From Streptomyces orinoci (GTDB lineage Bacteria > Actinomycetota > Actinomycetes > Streptomycetales > Streptomycetaceae), in the NCBI RefSeq assembly GCF_003121295.1, contig NZ_PHNC01000008.1:186001-250000 (forward strand): DNA of 64,000 nucleotides, written 5' to 3'. Below are positions 29,756 to 38,583 of the stretch, piece by piece. The notes under the pieces were generated by a model that saw only the letters and a program-made list of their open reading frames with translations, was not told where the DNA came from and made no database searches. Each line of letters begins with the position of its first letter. Positions within the stretch are counted from its first letter, which is position 1. Both the position numbers and the translations under genes were made by a program.

Positions 29756-31170
29756 TCACCGCCGCTGGTGCAGTCCCCGCCCGCCCAACGAGAGCATGAC
29801 CTCGCCGACCGCCTCCGACAGCGTCGGGTGCGGATGGATGTGCCGGGCCATATCGGCGGCCTCGGCGTCCCAGCCGACGATCAGCTGGCTCTCCGCGATC
29901 ATTTCCGAGACATGCGGGCCCACGAGGTGAACGCCCAGTACGCGGCCGTCCCGGTCGGCGACCGCCTTCACCCCGCCGGTCTGCCCATGCACCATGCCCT
30001 TGGCCACCGCCGCCAACGGCATGGTGTTGCACACCACTTCATGGCCCCGCGCCCGCGCCTCCGCCTCGGTGAGCCCCACCGATGCGGTCTGCGGGGCGGA
30101 ATAGGTGACGCGCGGTACGGCCGCGTAGTCCACGGGCCATGACGCCCGGCCCGCGAGGGTCTCGGCCACCAGCAGCCCCTCGGCGAAGGAGGCGTGCGCC
30201 AGGCCCAGGGACGGCGGGGGCAGCAGATCGCCCACCACATGAATGCCGGATACGGAGGTCTCCAGGCGAGCCCAGTCGGCCGGGGCGACATAGCCGCGCC
30301 CGTCCGTGACGAGCCCCGCCGCGGCGAGGCCCAGACCGTCGGTGACGGGCACCCGGCCCACTGCCACCAGCAGTCGCTCCACATCGAGTTGGAGCGTCTC
30401 GCCCCGCGCGGTGCGGACCGTGGCCCGTACACCGTCGTGGTACGGGCGCGCATCCTCCAGCCGAGCGCCCGTATGCACCTCGATGCCCCGTTGCGTCAGC
30501 CCGCGCCGCAGCAGGCGGCTGACATGGTCGTCCTCCAGCGGCAGCAGCCGCTCGGCCGCCTCCACCAGAACCACCCGTGCCCCCATCGAACGGTGCAGCG
30601 AGGCGTACTCGACGCCGATCGCCCCGCCGCCCAGCACCAGCACCGACCCCGGCAAACCGGGCGCGAACAGCGCGTCGTCACTGGTGACAACACGCGAGCC
30701 GTCGGGCTCCAGCCCCGGCAGGGTGCGCGGGCGCGAACCGGTGGCGAGCACGATCCCGCGCCGGGCCCGCCAGCCGTCCCCGGCCTCCTCGCCGGAGTCC
30801 ACCTGGACCGTCCGGGAGCCGGTGAGCGAGACCGAACCGCGCACCACACGTACACCCGCATGCGCCAAGTGGCCCTCCACACCACGGTGGTTGCGGGAGA
30901 CGATGTCGTCACGGGTGGCGGTCAGCGCGGACCAGTCCACGGAATCGAGCGTCGCCCGCACCCCCACCGCTCACGGGCCTCCGCGATGCCGTCCACGAGC
31001 TCTGCCGCATGCAGCATCGCCTTGCTCGGGATGCAGCCCCGGTGCAGGCAGGTACCGCCCACGAGGTCACGTTCCGCGAGGACGACCTCCAGCCCGAGCC
31101 CTGCCGCGCGCAGCGCGGTGCCATACCCACCCGTGCCGCCGCCGATGACGATGACGTCCGTCTCATTCAT
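29756..31170 (-). pseudogene. Dihydrolipoamide dehydrogenase-like flavoprotein with a single-base frameshift
   Basis: The frame from ATG 31170 (GGAGGG upstream) reads [20 protein letters not shown] and the redox centre [15 protein letters not shown], then breaks after EARERWG. A second frame continues with [10 protein letters not shown], the NAD site LVLGGGAIGVEYAS, the FAD-binding GIHVVGDLL and the C-terminal HIHPHPTLSEAVGE with the active-site His and Glu. Restoring one G in the G5 run (C5 on the plus strand, 30961-30965) gives an intact 471-residue class I pyridine-nucleotide disulfide oxidoreductase. Either a recent frameshift or a homopolymer base-calling error. Divergent LysR gene nearby. 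Confidence 0.8.
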
Positions 31171-31204
31171 GGTCCGACCCTCCGCCCACCAGGGAGGATG
31201 AGTC

Positions 31205-31228
31205 CAACGCAAATTCCCGATCGTGTTG
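31205..31228. promoter_or_regulatory. Candidate LysR operator in divergent promoter
   Basis: CAACGC-N12-GTGTTG forms an imperfect dyad midway between the flavoprotein gene and the LysR gene. LysR-type regulators commonly bind such sites between themselves and a divergent target. Confidence 0.35.
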
Positions 31229-31241
31229 ATGAGTGATGTTC

Positions 31242-32126
31242 ATGAGCTTGCGGCAGATGGAATACCTGGTCGCCGTGGTGGAGGAGCGGTCCTTTACACG
31301 CGCCGCCGAGGCGCTCAATGTCACCCAGTCCGCGCTCTCACATCAGATCAAGGCGCTGGAACGGGAGGTCGGCGGACGGCTGTTGGAGCGGCTGCCCCGG
31401 GGCGTCGGGCTCACGCCTATGGGGCGCGCGTTCCTGCCGCACGCCGAACGCGCCGTCCGCAGCGCGGCCCAGGCCCGCCGGGCCGCTCGGGCCGCGGCGG
31501 GGGCGGAGGGTGGCGAACTGCATATCGCGACCCTGCACGCGCTGGCCGTCGGCATGCTTCCGCCGGTGTTCGCCCGGTGGCGCAGGGAGTTCCCGGAGGT
31601 CCTGTTGCACCTCCATGAGTACACAACCACCGAGGAGTTGCGGGACGGCATGGAACGCGGCGTCGCGGATATCGGGGTCGGCCCCCGGCCCGAGGCGTGG
31701 TCCGGGCCGGTGGTGTCGCTCGGCGATGAGGAGATCGTGGTCGTCACCTGTGCCGGGGATCCACTGGCCGGGCGGACGGATCCCATCTGCTTGACCGATC
31801 TGGCGGACCGCGCCTGGGTGCGCTGTCAGCTGGAACCGAGAGTGCGGGGGCAGCGGTGGCTGGACTGGGCCTGCGCACAGCATGGATTCCGGCCCCTGAC
31901 CGCCCTGGAGACCGAGCACTCCTCCACGGCGGTCCGCATGGCGGCGGCCGGCGTGGGCATCGTGGCCGCGCCGCTCCCGATCGCCGAGACGGTGGAGGGA
32001 GCGGTGGCGGTGCGGGTCTCCCCGGCGTGGCGGCGCGAGCAGACGGCGTTCTCACGTGACGAACTCATCGGGGCGGTACAGGAGTTCGTGCGGATGTGCG
32101 GTGGCACCTATACGGCAGCGGCGTAG
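31242..32126 (+). CDS. LysR-family transcriptional regulator
   Basis: 294 residues. N-terminal wHTH SLRQMEYLVAVVEERSFTRA with ALNVTQSALSHQIKALE, then a type-2 periplasmic-fold effector domain (GELHIATLHALAVGMLPPV, GVADIGVGP, GVGIVAAPLP). ATG 31242 matches the family start; GTG 31233 and ATG 31236 are in frame. Probably regulates the divergent flavoprotein gene. Its 3' end overlaps the convergent Nudix-like gene by 19 nt. Confidence 0.88.
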   Translation: MSLRQMEYLVAVVEERSFTRAAEALNVTQSALSHQIKALEREVGGRLLERLPRGVGLTPMGRAFLPHAERAVRSAAQARRAARAAAGAEGGELHIATLHALAVGMLPPVFARWRREFPEVLLHLHEYTTTEELRDGMERGVADIGVGPRPEAWSGPVVSLGDEEIVVVTCAGDPLAGRTDPICLTDLADRAWVRCQLEPRVRGQRWLDWACAQHGFRPLTALETEHSSTAVRMAAAGVGIVAAPLPIAETVEGAVAVRVSPAWRREQTAFSRDELIGAVQEFVRMCGGTYTAAA

Positions 32127-32590
32127 GCGGGCCGCCCATCGTGCAACTCGGCGCAGCTGCCGATGCGGGAGGCGTAGAGGGCGGCGGTGATCCGGTGGGT
32201 CTGGTACGTGGAGCAGTGGCTGTGCAACTCATGCTGCGACAGCCACTTATAGGCGGCCAGTTCGGGGGTGTCGGGAAGACGGACGGCGGTGTCGTCCGGA
32301 ACGGTCAGCGTCTGGTACACGAAATCGATCGTCGGCGGTGCGTAGGTGCGCGGGTCGCGCGGCGTGAAGTCGGTGAGCACAAGCCGGACGGGCGTCAGCG
32401 CCAGGCCCGTCGCCCGCCTGCCCTCGCGCACCATGGCCTGCCACGCCGGTTCGTCCTCCCAAGCGGTGCCGCCGGGTAGTTGAAAGTTCCGGCCGGCGTC
32501 CGGGGCGCCTTTGCTGTACGGCGATACCAGCAGCACTTTGCCATCACCGTTGAAGATGAGGGCCAGCGCACGGATGCGGGGTGAGGGCAT
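32108..32590 (-). CDS. Nudix-fold protein with degenerate Nudix box
   Basis: 160 residues. RALALIFNGDGKVLLVSPYS and FQLPGGTAWEDEPAWQAMVR fit a Nudix domain, but the box continues REGRRATGL where REUXEEXGU is expected: both metal-binding glutamates of the EE pair are replaced (Arg, Ala). The fold is therefore clear and hydrolase activity doubtful. Convergent with, and overlapping, the LysR gene by 19 nt. Confidence 0.7.
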   Translation of the reverse strand: MPSPRIRALALIFNGDGKVLLVSPYSKGAPDAGRNFQLPGGTAWEDEPAWQAMVREGRRATGLALTPVRLVLTDFTPRDPRTYAPPTIDFVYQTLTVPDDTAVRLPDTPELAAYKWLSQHELHSHCSTYQTHRITAALYASRIGSCAELHDGRPAYAAAV

Positions 32591-32856
32591 GGGGGCGCCT
32601 TTCGGGTTGTGCGGGGTTTGGGCTCACTACCGAACGTCGAGATTCGGCCGCACAACCAGCGTGGTGCGTGCGAAAGTTGGCGTGCAAGCCGCAGCGACAT
32701 CATCGCTGAAAGTGGCATATTCGACGTGCAGGGCACGGGTTTTTGCGCGGTGGGCAAGGGGTATCGGCCAGCAGGCACGGGTACGTGCGAGCGGGGTATT
32801 CGTGGCCCCCGAGCAGGGCACGAGCGCTGCCGAGCCCGGCACGGGAGGGTTCACGG
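32591..32856 (+). other. Intergenic region upstream of the DUF5753 regulator
   Basis: 266 nt, less GC-rich than neighbours. No gene with a credible start was seen. It should carry the divergent promoters of the Nudix-like and HTH genes; I cannot place them. Confidence 0.4.
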
Positions 32857-33726
32857 ATGGCAGTGAAGACAGGGCCAACGCTTCGGAGGGTGCAGCTCGG
32901 AAAGGAGTTGCGCAGGCTCCGGGACCGGGCCGGTATGACGCCCGCCCAGGCGGTCGAGGGGCTGGGCTTCAGCGAGACCAAGCTGTGGCGGGTGGAGCGG
33001 GGGCTGACGAGCCTGGACAAGGTCCAGGACCTCCGCAATCTGTGCGAGCGGTATGGGGTTGAGGACGAGGAGGACATCGACTTCCTGGTGCAGATTCAGC
33101 GGGATTCGCTGAGTCGGGATTGGTGGAGCCCGTACCGGAACGTGATGCCGTCGGGCATGGCCATGTTCGTTGGCCTGGAGCGGGATGCCCGGCGCCTGCG
33201 GGGCTGGCAACCGGAGGTCGTGTACGGGCTGTTGCAGACTGAGAGGTATGCGCGCGCCATGTTCGAGACCGCGAAACCGGTTGAGGAGACGACGACCGAG
33301 TTCGTGGAACAAAGCCTTGCGCTCCGTATGGAGCGGAGGCGCCTGATCACCAGGACCCAAAATCCTGTCGAACTAAGGGTCATCATGAGTGAAGCCGCCT
33401 TGCGGCTGGTCATCGGCAGCGACGAGGTGATGCGTGAACAGTACACAGAGATCGCCGAACTGGCCCAGCTGGACAATGTAACGGTGCAGATAATGCCTCT
33501 TGCGACGCCCACCTATCGAGCGTCCGGAAATTTCGTCCTCATGGACTTCGACCCTCCGATGCCAACAGTCGTGGAAATCGACGAAGCGAAGTCGGTGACT
33601 TTGGTCGACAAGCAGTCGGAAATCTGGAAGCACACTCGCAGGTTCGACGCCATGAGCGCAGGTGCGCTGGGCCCTAGTGAGACGCCCAAGTTCTTGGAAA
33701 CGCTAGCAAGAGAGCGAGCACGGTGA
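32857..33726 (+). CDS. XRE-HTH regulator with DUF5753
   Basis: 289 residues. HTH at about 10-65 (LGKELRRLRDRAGMTPAQAV, ETKLWRVERG), followed by the DUF5753 ligand-binding-like domain (WWSPYRN, YGLLQTERYARAMF, ALRMERRRLITR, LRVIMSEAALRLVIGS, NVTVQIMPLA). Streptomyces carry many such genes, each next to a DUF397 gene; WhiJ and Scr1-type regulators of development and antibiotic production belong here. ATG 32857 follows GGGAGGG. TGATG junction with the next gene. Confidence 0.9.
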   Translation: MAVKTGPTLRRVQLGKELRRLRDRAGMTPAQAVEGLGFSETKLWRVERGLTSLDKVQDLRNLCERYGVEDEEDIDFLVQIQRDSLSRDWWSPYRNVMPSGMAMFVGLERDARRLRGWQPEVVYGLLQTERYARAMFETAKPVEETTTEFVEQSLALRMERRRLITRTQNPVELRVIMSEAALRLVIGSDEVMREQYTEIAELAQLDNVTVQIMPLATPTYRASGNFVLMDFDPPMPTVVEIDEAKSVTLVDKQSEIWKHTRRFDAMSAGALGPSETPKFLETLARERAR

Positions 33727-33959
33727 TGAACAAAACGTCCTGGTTCAAGTCCTCCTATAGCGGCCAAAACGGATCCAATTGTGTGGAGGTTGCCTGGTTC
33801 AAGTCCTCTTACAGCCGTGAGAACGGAGACGCATGCCTGGAGATCGCGCCGCTGCCCGAAAGGGTCGCCATACGCGACTCCAAGAACCCGGCCCTCCGGG
33901 CCATCACCGCCCCCGTCCCCGCCTGGAAGGCGTTCGTCGCGGATCTCCGCAATGAGTAG
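33726..33959 (+). CDS. DUF397 protein with tandemly duplicated motif
   Basis: 77 residues. The DUF397 signature WFKSSYSxxNGxxCxEVA occurs twice: TSWFKSSYSGQNGSNCVEVA and then WFKSSYSRENGDACLEIA, followed by the usual single VAIRDSKNP and a C-terminal WKAFVADLR. Normal DUF397 proteins have one copy. Start overlaps the regulator stop by one base. DUF397 partners are thought to bind and counteract the DUF5753 regulator. Confidence 0.85.
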   Translation: MNKTSWFKSSYSGQNGSNCVEVAWFKSSYSRENGDACLEIAPLPERVAIRDSKNPALRAITAPVPAWKAFVADLRNE

Positions 33960-34208
33960 TGCGCTCACTCCCGCACAACAGCGCCATCAGGACTGCCCCC
34001 GGCGGCCGGCCGGCCCGGCCAGCGGGTCATGACGGACACCGTCTTCCCCCCAGCAGGCGAAGGCCACAGCAATGACCGGTCGTCCGGCCGAGCACGGGTC
34101 AGCCGCCCGGTGTCAACCCCGGCCGGCCTGGCAGCCAGTTCGGAACCGTCCGGGGCCTCGCCCGAGTCGCGCCCCGCGCGGCGCGCTCGCGTGTGAACCA
34201 AGGGGGCC

Positions 34209-35711
34209 TCACGGCTGAGGTTCGCAGAAGGCAACCGGGCTGCGCAGGCCGGAGCGGCTGAGCGCGCGGATGCCGAAGAAGACGTTGTCCTTGGACAAGT
34301 TGACGGTATGCCGGGTCACGTTCCCGGCCGGGACGACGTGGGTCCACTCCGGCTCCGTGGTCTCCCGCCACACCACCTCGTATCCGGCAAGGTCCGGCTC
34401 CGGGCCGCGTTCCCACACCAGCTCGGTGGAGTTGCCGAGGACGGCGGTGCGGATCTTCGCTCCGCGCGGGGTGCCGGGGGCCTGGGCGAGGGACCACAGG
34501 GCGGCCGCGTTCACCCGGGCCACCCGGGCGATGAAACCGAAGTCGCAGAACTCGGGCAGGTCCCCGTACTGCTTGCCCTCCACCACCCGCACGTCCTGGT
34601 GCTGGTGCGCGTAGTTCTCGGCGGGTTCGGTGAACCGCGCCGCCGGATAGGCTCGTTGGAGAAACGGGATGTGGTCGCCGCCGCGCAGATAGCGGTCCCG
34701 GCGGTACACCACCCGTACCCGCATCCCCGTCGCGTCGTTCTCGGCGGTGTCCCGGACGAACCGGGCCAGCTGGCGCGAGGGCGAGTCGTTCTCGCCGCCC
34801 ACCGAGCGCCGCACCTCGGCCTGCTCCGGTGTCTCCGAGGTCGGTACCCCCTCGGCGAACAGCCGGATCGTGTACGGGTCGCGCGAGCCGTCCTCGGCGG
34901 TCGGGCTGCCCACGATGTCGTTGGTGAACATGCCCTGGACGTCGGCCTGCCGGTCCCGGTACGTCTGGGCCATGTGCCCGGCCCCGTACAGCCCCTGCTC
35001 CTCGCCCGCCACCGCCGCGAACACCACGGTCGCGGCCGGCCGCCGGGTCGCGAAGACCCGGGCCAGCTCCAGCGCGACGGCCACCCCGGAGGCGTCGTCG
35101 TCGGCGCCGGGCGCGTCGCCGGTCGCGTTCATCGGGTCGCTGTTCCGCGAGTCGTAGTGTCCCGAGACCACATAGATCCGGTCGGGCGTGACCGAACCCC
35201 GCAGTGTTGCAACGACGTTGGTGATCCTGGTCGCCACCGGGATACGGGACGCGGGCTGCTGTATGTACGACTGGAGCTCCACGGTCATCCGGCCACCGGA
35301 GGCCCGTGCGCAGCGGCGCAGCTCGGCGAGGAGCCAGTCGCGGGCCGCGCCGATGCCGCGTACGGGATCGTTCTGGGCGGACAGGGTGTGCCGGGTGCCG
35401 AAGGAGACCAGTTTGCGGACGGTCGCCTCGATACGGCGGGGGTCGATCTCCCGCAGCAGCGCGCGGAGTTCGTGCGAAGGGGGCTGTTCGGTGGGCCGGT
35501 GGCAGGCGGGCCCTTCGGGCCGCGCCGGCCCGGACCGTGCCGGTCCGGCCGCCGCCGATGACAGCGCCGCTTCCGACGACAGCCCGAGGGCGGCCGTACC
35601 GACCGTGGCCGCGCGGAGCAGCGTACGCCGGGCCGTACCCCGACCATCCCGCCCGCTGTTCCCGTCGTGACCGTTGTGTCTGCCGCTCGCGTCCTCGCCC
35701 GGCTGCGTCAT
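34209..35711 (-). CDS. Secreted M28-family zinc metallopeptidase (Tat signal)
   Basis: 500 residues. Twin-arginine signal [17 protein letters not shown] near residue 28. The M28 metal ligands are visible: VVSGHYDSR (His), PGADDDASG (Asp), AVAGEEQGL (Glu-Glu), FTNDIVGS (Asp) and RGGDHIPFL (His). A fibronectin-III-like tail follows (about 410-500: [20 protein letters not shown]). Such enzymes are exported aminopeptidases. It lies 207 nt downstream of the JmjC gene on the same strand, so a part in maturing or degrading the small peptide is possible but speculative. Confidence 0.88.
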   Translation of the reverse strand: MTQPGEDASGRHNGHDGNSGRDGRGTARRTLLRAATVGTAALGLSSEAALSSAAAGPARSGPARPEGPACHRPTEQPPSHELRALLREIDPRRIEATVRKLVSFGTRHTLSAQNDPVRGIGAARDWLLAELRRCARASGGRMTVELQSYIQQPASRIPVATRITNVVATLRGSVTPDRIYVVSGHYDSRNSDPMNATGDAPGADDDASGVAVALELARVFATRRPAATVVFAAVAGEEQGLYGAGHMAQTYRDRQADVQGMFTNDIVGSPTAEDGSRDPYTIRLFAEGVPTSETPEQAEVRRSVGGENDSPSRQLARFVRDTAENDATGMRVRVVYRRDRYLRGGDHIPFLQRAYPAARFTEPAENYAHQHQDVRVVEGKQYGDLPEFCDFGFIARVARVNAAALWSLAQAPGTPRGAKIRTAVLGNSTELVWERGPEPDLAGYEVVWRETTEPEWTHVVPAGNVTRHTVNLSKDNVFFGIRALSRSGLRSPVAFCEPQP

Positions 35712-35782
35712 GCCGCCATCGTCACGCCGGCCTCAACACCCCCGCAAGGTCCGGTTTCGGCCCGGTGAGAAGCAGAGACAGC

Positions 35783-35884
35783 TCACGACGACGCGCCATC
35801 GTCCCGTCCCCGCTCGGGGTCCGCCCCCACACTACGAGGGCACCCGCCCCCAGTGAACCGGCGCAGAACCAACCCGGGGATCAC
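35783..35884 (-). CDS. Possible 33-residue ORF between JmjC and M28 genes
   Basis: GTG 35884 is preceded by GGGAG at 6 nt and encodes a short basic then acidic peptide ending GRDDGASS. No homology recognised. It lies in a 207-nt gap that otherwise has no gene. Could equally be chance. Confidence 0.2.
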   Translation of the reverse strand: MIPGLVLRRFTGGGCPRSVGADPERGRDDGASS

Positions 35885-35918
35885 GTCCAACTCCCGGCGC
35901 AGCGTCTCGACCGGTGGC

Positions 35919-37151
35919 TCACCCGAAGGTGAGGAACCCCTCCCGTAGCAACGCGCGTACCAGGGTGAGGCGCCCCGGTCCGTCCAGATCGCCGGGGATC
36001 GCGTCGGCAGTGAAAGCCGCCGGCCCGCGCTCGGCGACATAGCACACCTCTTCGGCGACGGCGGCGGGCATCCGCACCGCCTTGTTGTGGAACTCCAGGG
36101 CGACCGTGTCCCCGGTGACGGTGAGGTTCCAGCGCAGGCCCGTGCGGACGCGCAGTGGAGTGGTGAGGCCGAGGCCGGCCAGGGAATCCAGGTCGGCCAG
36201 GTGCCCGTGGAGCACCGGCGTGGCGATCGAGACGGCTCGCGTGACCGACTCGTCGGCGATGTCCGCGGGGGAGAGGGCAGTCGGCAGCGTGGCGAGCAAT
36301 TCGGCGACCGTCCGCTCGACCTCCCGCCGAGCCTCCGCATCGGAGGCGAACCCCATGGGCAGTCCCCGCCGGAATCGCACGTCCCGTGAGAACAGCCGGC
36401 GCAACGCATGCTCGATCACCTCGCCATAGAGCAGCGGATGGACCCCCAAGGTGACGTGTACCGACACCGTCTCGTTCGACGTCGCCGAATGCACGGCACC
36501 GCGCGGCAGATACAGCAGGTCCCCCGGTTCCAGGTCGAACTCCTGCTCAACGGCCGGTTCCGGCCGGGACTTGTCGTAAGGCTCGTTCTTCATCGGCAAC
36601 TCATGCGGCTGCGAGGCGAGCTGCCAGCGTTTTGTGCCGTGGATCTGGGCCACGAAGACATCGTGTGTGTCGTAGTGGGGTACGAATCCGCGCGCGCCGG
36701 GCGGAGTGACATAGACATTGGCCTGGATACGGGCGCTCAGCTCCGTCCCCAGCGCATCGGCCAGCCGCTGTAGGCGCGGATTCCACTGCTCCAGCGCGTT
36801 CAGAACGACGGTGGAGCCGTTCCGATAGCAGGCGTATAGCTCCTCCAGCGCGTTGACGCTGCCGTTGGGCCCCCGGGAGGCGGCGAGCGAGGCGAGCCGC
36901 GTCTCCTTGCCGTCCAGTACGACGCGGAGGCCGTCCAGTCGTCCGCCGGAGAGCGAGAGCGCCGTGTCCACATCTTCCAAGGTCAGCAATTCCGCGAAAT
37001 ACAGGGGGTCATGGCGCCGGACGAGCAGCGGCCGGCGCTCCCAGTGCTCCCGCCGGAAGGTGTCGAGGGTGAAGGGACGAATAAGCCGTGAGAGATCAGC
37101 GCAAGGCTGCGCACGGGGCGCAGCCTCCCCCTGATCCGCGAGAAGGGTCAT
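35919..37151 (-). CDS. JmjC/cupin-fold Fe(II)/2-oxoglutarate oxygenase
   Basis: 410 residues from ATG 37151 (GAGGAG 7 nt upstream; GTG 37166 is a poorer alternative). The oxygenase core spans about 20-230: TFRREHWERRPLLVRR, VYVTPPGARGFVPHYDTHDV (HxD metal pair), GTKRWQLASQP, EFDLEPGDLLYLPRGAVHSA (distal His). A C-terminal winged-helix-like part follows. This is the ribosomal-oxygenase / cupin_4 layout; relatives hydroxylate His, Arg or Asn side chains on proteins. The gene follows a 47-codon acidic peptide gene by about 57 nt, so that peptide is the obvious candidate substrate. Confidence 0.85.
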   Translation of the reverse strand: MTLLADQGEAAPRAQPCADLSRLIRPFTLDTFRREHWERRPLLVRRHDPLYFAELLTLEDVDTALSLSGGRLDGLRVVLDGKETRLASLAASRGPNGSVNALEELYACYRNGSTVVLNALEQWNPRLQRLADALGTELSARIQANVYVTPPGARGFVPHYDTHDVFVAQIHGTKRWQLASQPHELPMKNEPYDKSRPEPAVEQEFDLEPGDLLYLPRGAVHSATSNETVSVHVTLGVHPLLYGEVIEHALRRLFSRDVRFRRGLPMGFASDAEARREVERTVAELLATLPTALSPADIADESVTRAVSIATPVLHGHLADLDSLAGLGLTTPLRVRTGLRWNLTVTGDTVALEFHNKAVRMPAAVAEEVCYVAERGPAAFTADAIPGDLDGPGRLTLVRALLREGFLTFG

Positions 37152-37208
37152 CAAAGGGCTCCTCACGGAAGGAAGTTGTCCTGCGGTGCGGGCGGCGGCA
37201 GCGGTGGG

Positions 37209-37352
37209 TCAGTCGTCCTCGTCGCCGAAGGACGGATCCCACCAGTCCCCGTCGTCCAACTGGGGGTAGGGACCGTCATAGTTGGTCCGTGGAGCCGCCG
37301 GTCCCGAAGGGCGTTCGACCGAAATCTGCGCCGGATCAAGTGACTTTGCCAT
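37209..37352 (-). CDS. 47-residue acidic peptide, candidate RiPP precursor
   Basis: Too short for routine gene calls. ATG 37352 follows an excellent ribosome site GAGGAGGT with 9-10 nt spacing. The N-terminal half (MAKSLDPAQISVERPSGPAA) looks like a leader. The C-terminal half carries NYDGPYPQL, DDGDWWDPSF and an acidic tail GDEDD: aromatic and Asp-rich, no Cys. It is the first gene of a unit with the JmjC oxygenase. This combination suggests a ribosomally made peptide hydroxylated on Asp/Asn or aromatic residues. That the peptide is made is well supported by its start site; product and modification are inference. Confidence 0.65.
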   Translation of the reverse strand: MAKSLDPAQISVERPSGPAAPRTNYDGPYPQLDDGDWWDPSFGDEDD

Positions 37353-37382
37353 GGCAAGTGCACCTCCTCAATGGTGGGGGCA

Positions 37383-37388
37383 AACCTA
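37383..37388 (-). promoter_or_regulatory. Possible -10 element of the peptide/JmjC unit
   Basis: TAGGTT on the minus strand lies about 30 nt upstream of the peptide start. No good -35 is evident. Weak call. Confidence 0.25.
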
Positions 37389-37394
37389 GCTCTC

Positions 37395-37613
37395 CGGTGT
37401 CGGCGGTCCCATACCATGGCCGATTGATTCACCGGCGAGCGTGCGACAACGGCGGTAGCCGACGGCCTCGCCTTGCCGGGGCCGGCTGGATGCGGGCGGG
37501 CGAGAACAACGCCGGACCGAGCACGAAGTACACACTGGATGCGCCTGGCGCAGCCGTAGCGTCGTGCGGCACAGGTGGAGCTTGCCGGCGGACAACCCGT
37601 CCGCTTTGTCCCG
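37395..37613 (-). pseudogene. Decayed 3' fragment of treY
   Basis: One frame reads DGLSAGKLHLCRTTLRLRQA-HP, matching AGLSTEKLHLTRTALRLRRAHP of the intact TreY C-terminus. A frame change then gives YFVLGPALFSP, where TreY has WFGADATYQP. Base-level similarity to 38860-38935 is about 70% by eye. It begins right at the stop of the molybdopterin oxidoreductase gene. The fragment has frameshifts and no start. Confidence 0.6.
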
Positions 37614-38579
37614 TCACTGGAGAAGCACGGCGGGCGGCCGCCGCCCCTGAGCGGCGACCTCAACCGTGATCTCATGCACCGAATTCCGCGCCCCCGGCCC
37701 CGGCTGCATTCTCCCCTCCCGGTCCGTGGCCCGGGAGCGGATCCGGTGTGTGCCAGGGGCCAGCGTCCGGGTGAGGGAGAAGGGCTGCCAGGCGAGGTCG
37801 GAGCCGCGGGGGTGCAGTGCGGCGGGCTCCCAGGGGCCGTCGTCCACCGCGACCTCCACCCCCGTCACCTCGGTCAGACTCCAGGCCCGGCCGCTGATCT
37901 CCACTCGCGGGCCGGGCAGTTGCTCCCCGTCGCGCGGGGACAGCAGCTTGCTGTTGACGTCGATCTCCCGTACCGGGATGGGAGTTGTGCTGCCCGGCAG
38001 CACCCGGTTGTACAGCCGGGTGGTGAACATATGCTCCGGCCTGTGGTCGGCGAGAACGATACGGCTGAGCCATTTCACCGAGTTGGTGCCGAACATGCCC
38101 GGGACCACGGCCCGCAGCGGGAAGCCATGGCGGGTGGGCAGGGGCTGCCCGTTCAGCAGATAGGCGAGCAGCGTGTGCTCGCGGGCGGCTTCCAGGGGGA
38201 GGTCCTTGAGGAAAGTCAGCCCGTCCTCGCCGAGGAAACTGCCCCGGTCCGCGCCCTCGAACCAGATGTGCCGCGCCGAGGCCTGCGGCGCTGCCCGGTC
38301 CAGCAGTGTGGCCAGCGGTACCCCCGTCCATTCCAGATTGGCCACCGCCCGGGTGGGCACATCGGGCGAGAAGGGGTTGCCGAAGCACTCATGGACCACG
38401 GTGCGGCGCTGGGCGGGCAGCGCCTCGATATCGGACAGGCTCAGCCGCAGTGGTTGGTCCACCAGGCCCTCCACACTGAGCGTCCAGCTCTTGGCGTCGA
38501 TCTCCGGCACGCTGAGGTGCTTGCGGAAGAAGACCCGGTCAACAGGGGTTACAAAGGTGTCGGTAAGAACAGGATCCAT
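37614..38579 (-). CDS. Molybdopterin-dependent oxidoreductase, sulfite-oxidase family
   Basis: 321 residues. Moco domain (about 20-190: LTDTFVTPVDRVFFRKHLSV, VVHECFGNPFSPD with the Mo-ligand Cys, PLRAVVPGMFGTNSVKWLSR), then an immunoglobulin-like dimerisation domain (about 215-320). No signal peptide or haem domain, so a cytoplasmic YedY/sulfite-oxidase relative of unknown substrate. Start is 4 nt after the treY stop, implying co-translation with the trehalose genes, an unusual partner. Confidence 0.85.
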   Translation of the reverse strand: MDPVLTDTFVTPVDRVFFRKHLSVPEIDAKSWTLSVEGLVDQPLRLSLSDIEALPAQRRTVVHECFGNPFSPDVPTRAVANLEWTGVPLATLLDRAAPQASARHIWFEGADRGSFLGEDGLTFLKDLPLEAAREHTLLAYLLNGQPLPTRHGFPLRAVVPGMFGTNSVKWLSRIVLADHRPEHMFTTRLYNRVLPGSTTPIPVREIDVNSKLLSPRDGEQLPGPRVEISGRAWSLTEVTGVEVAVDDGPWEPAALHPRGSDLAWQPFSLTRTLAPGTHRIRSRATDREGRMQPGPGARNSVHEITVEVAAQGRRPPAVLLQ

Positions 38580-38583
38580 TCCC

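Noticed and set aside
29756..31212. Two separate flavoprotein genes
   Set aside because: The two frames join exactly into one 471-residue oxidoreductase if one base is restored, so they are one gene with a frameshift.
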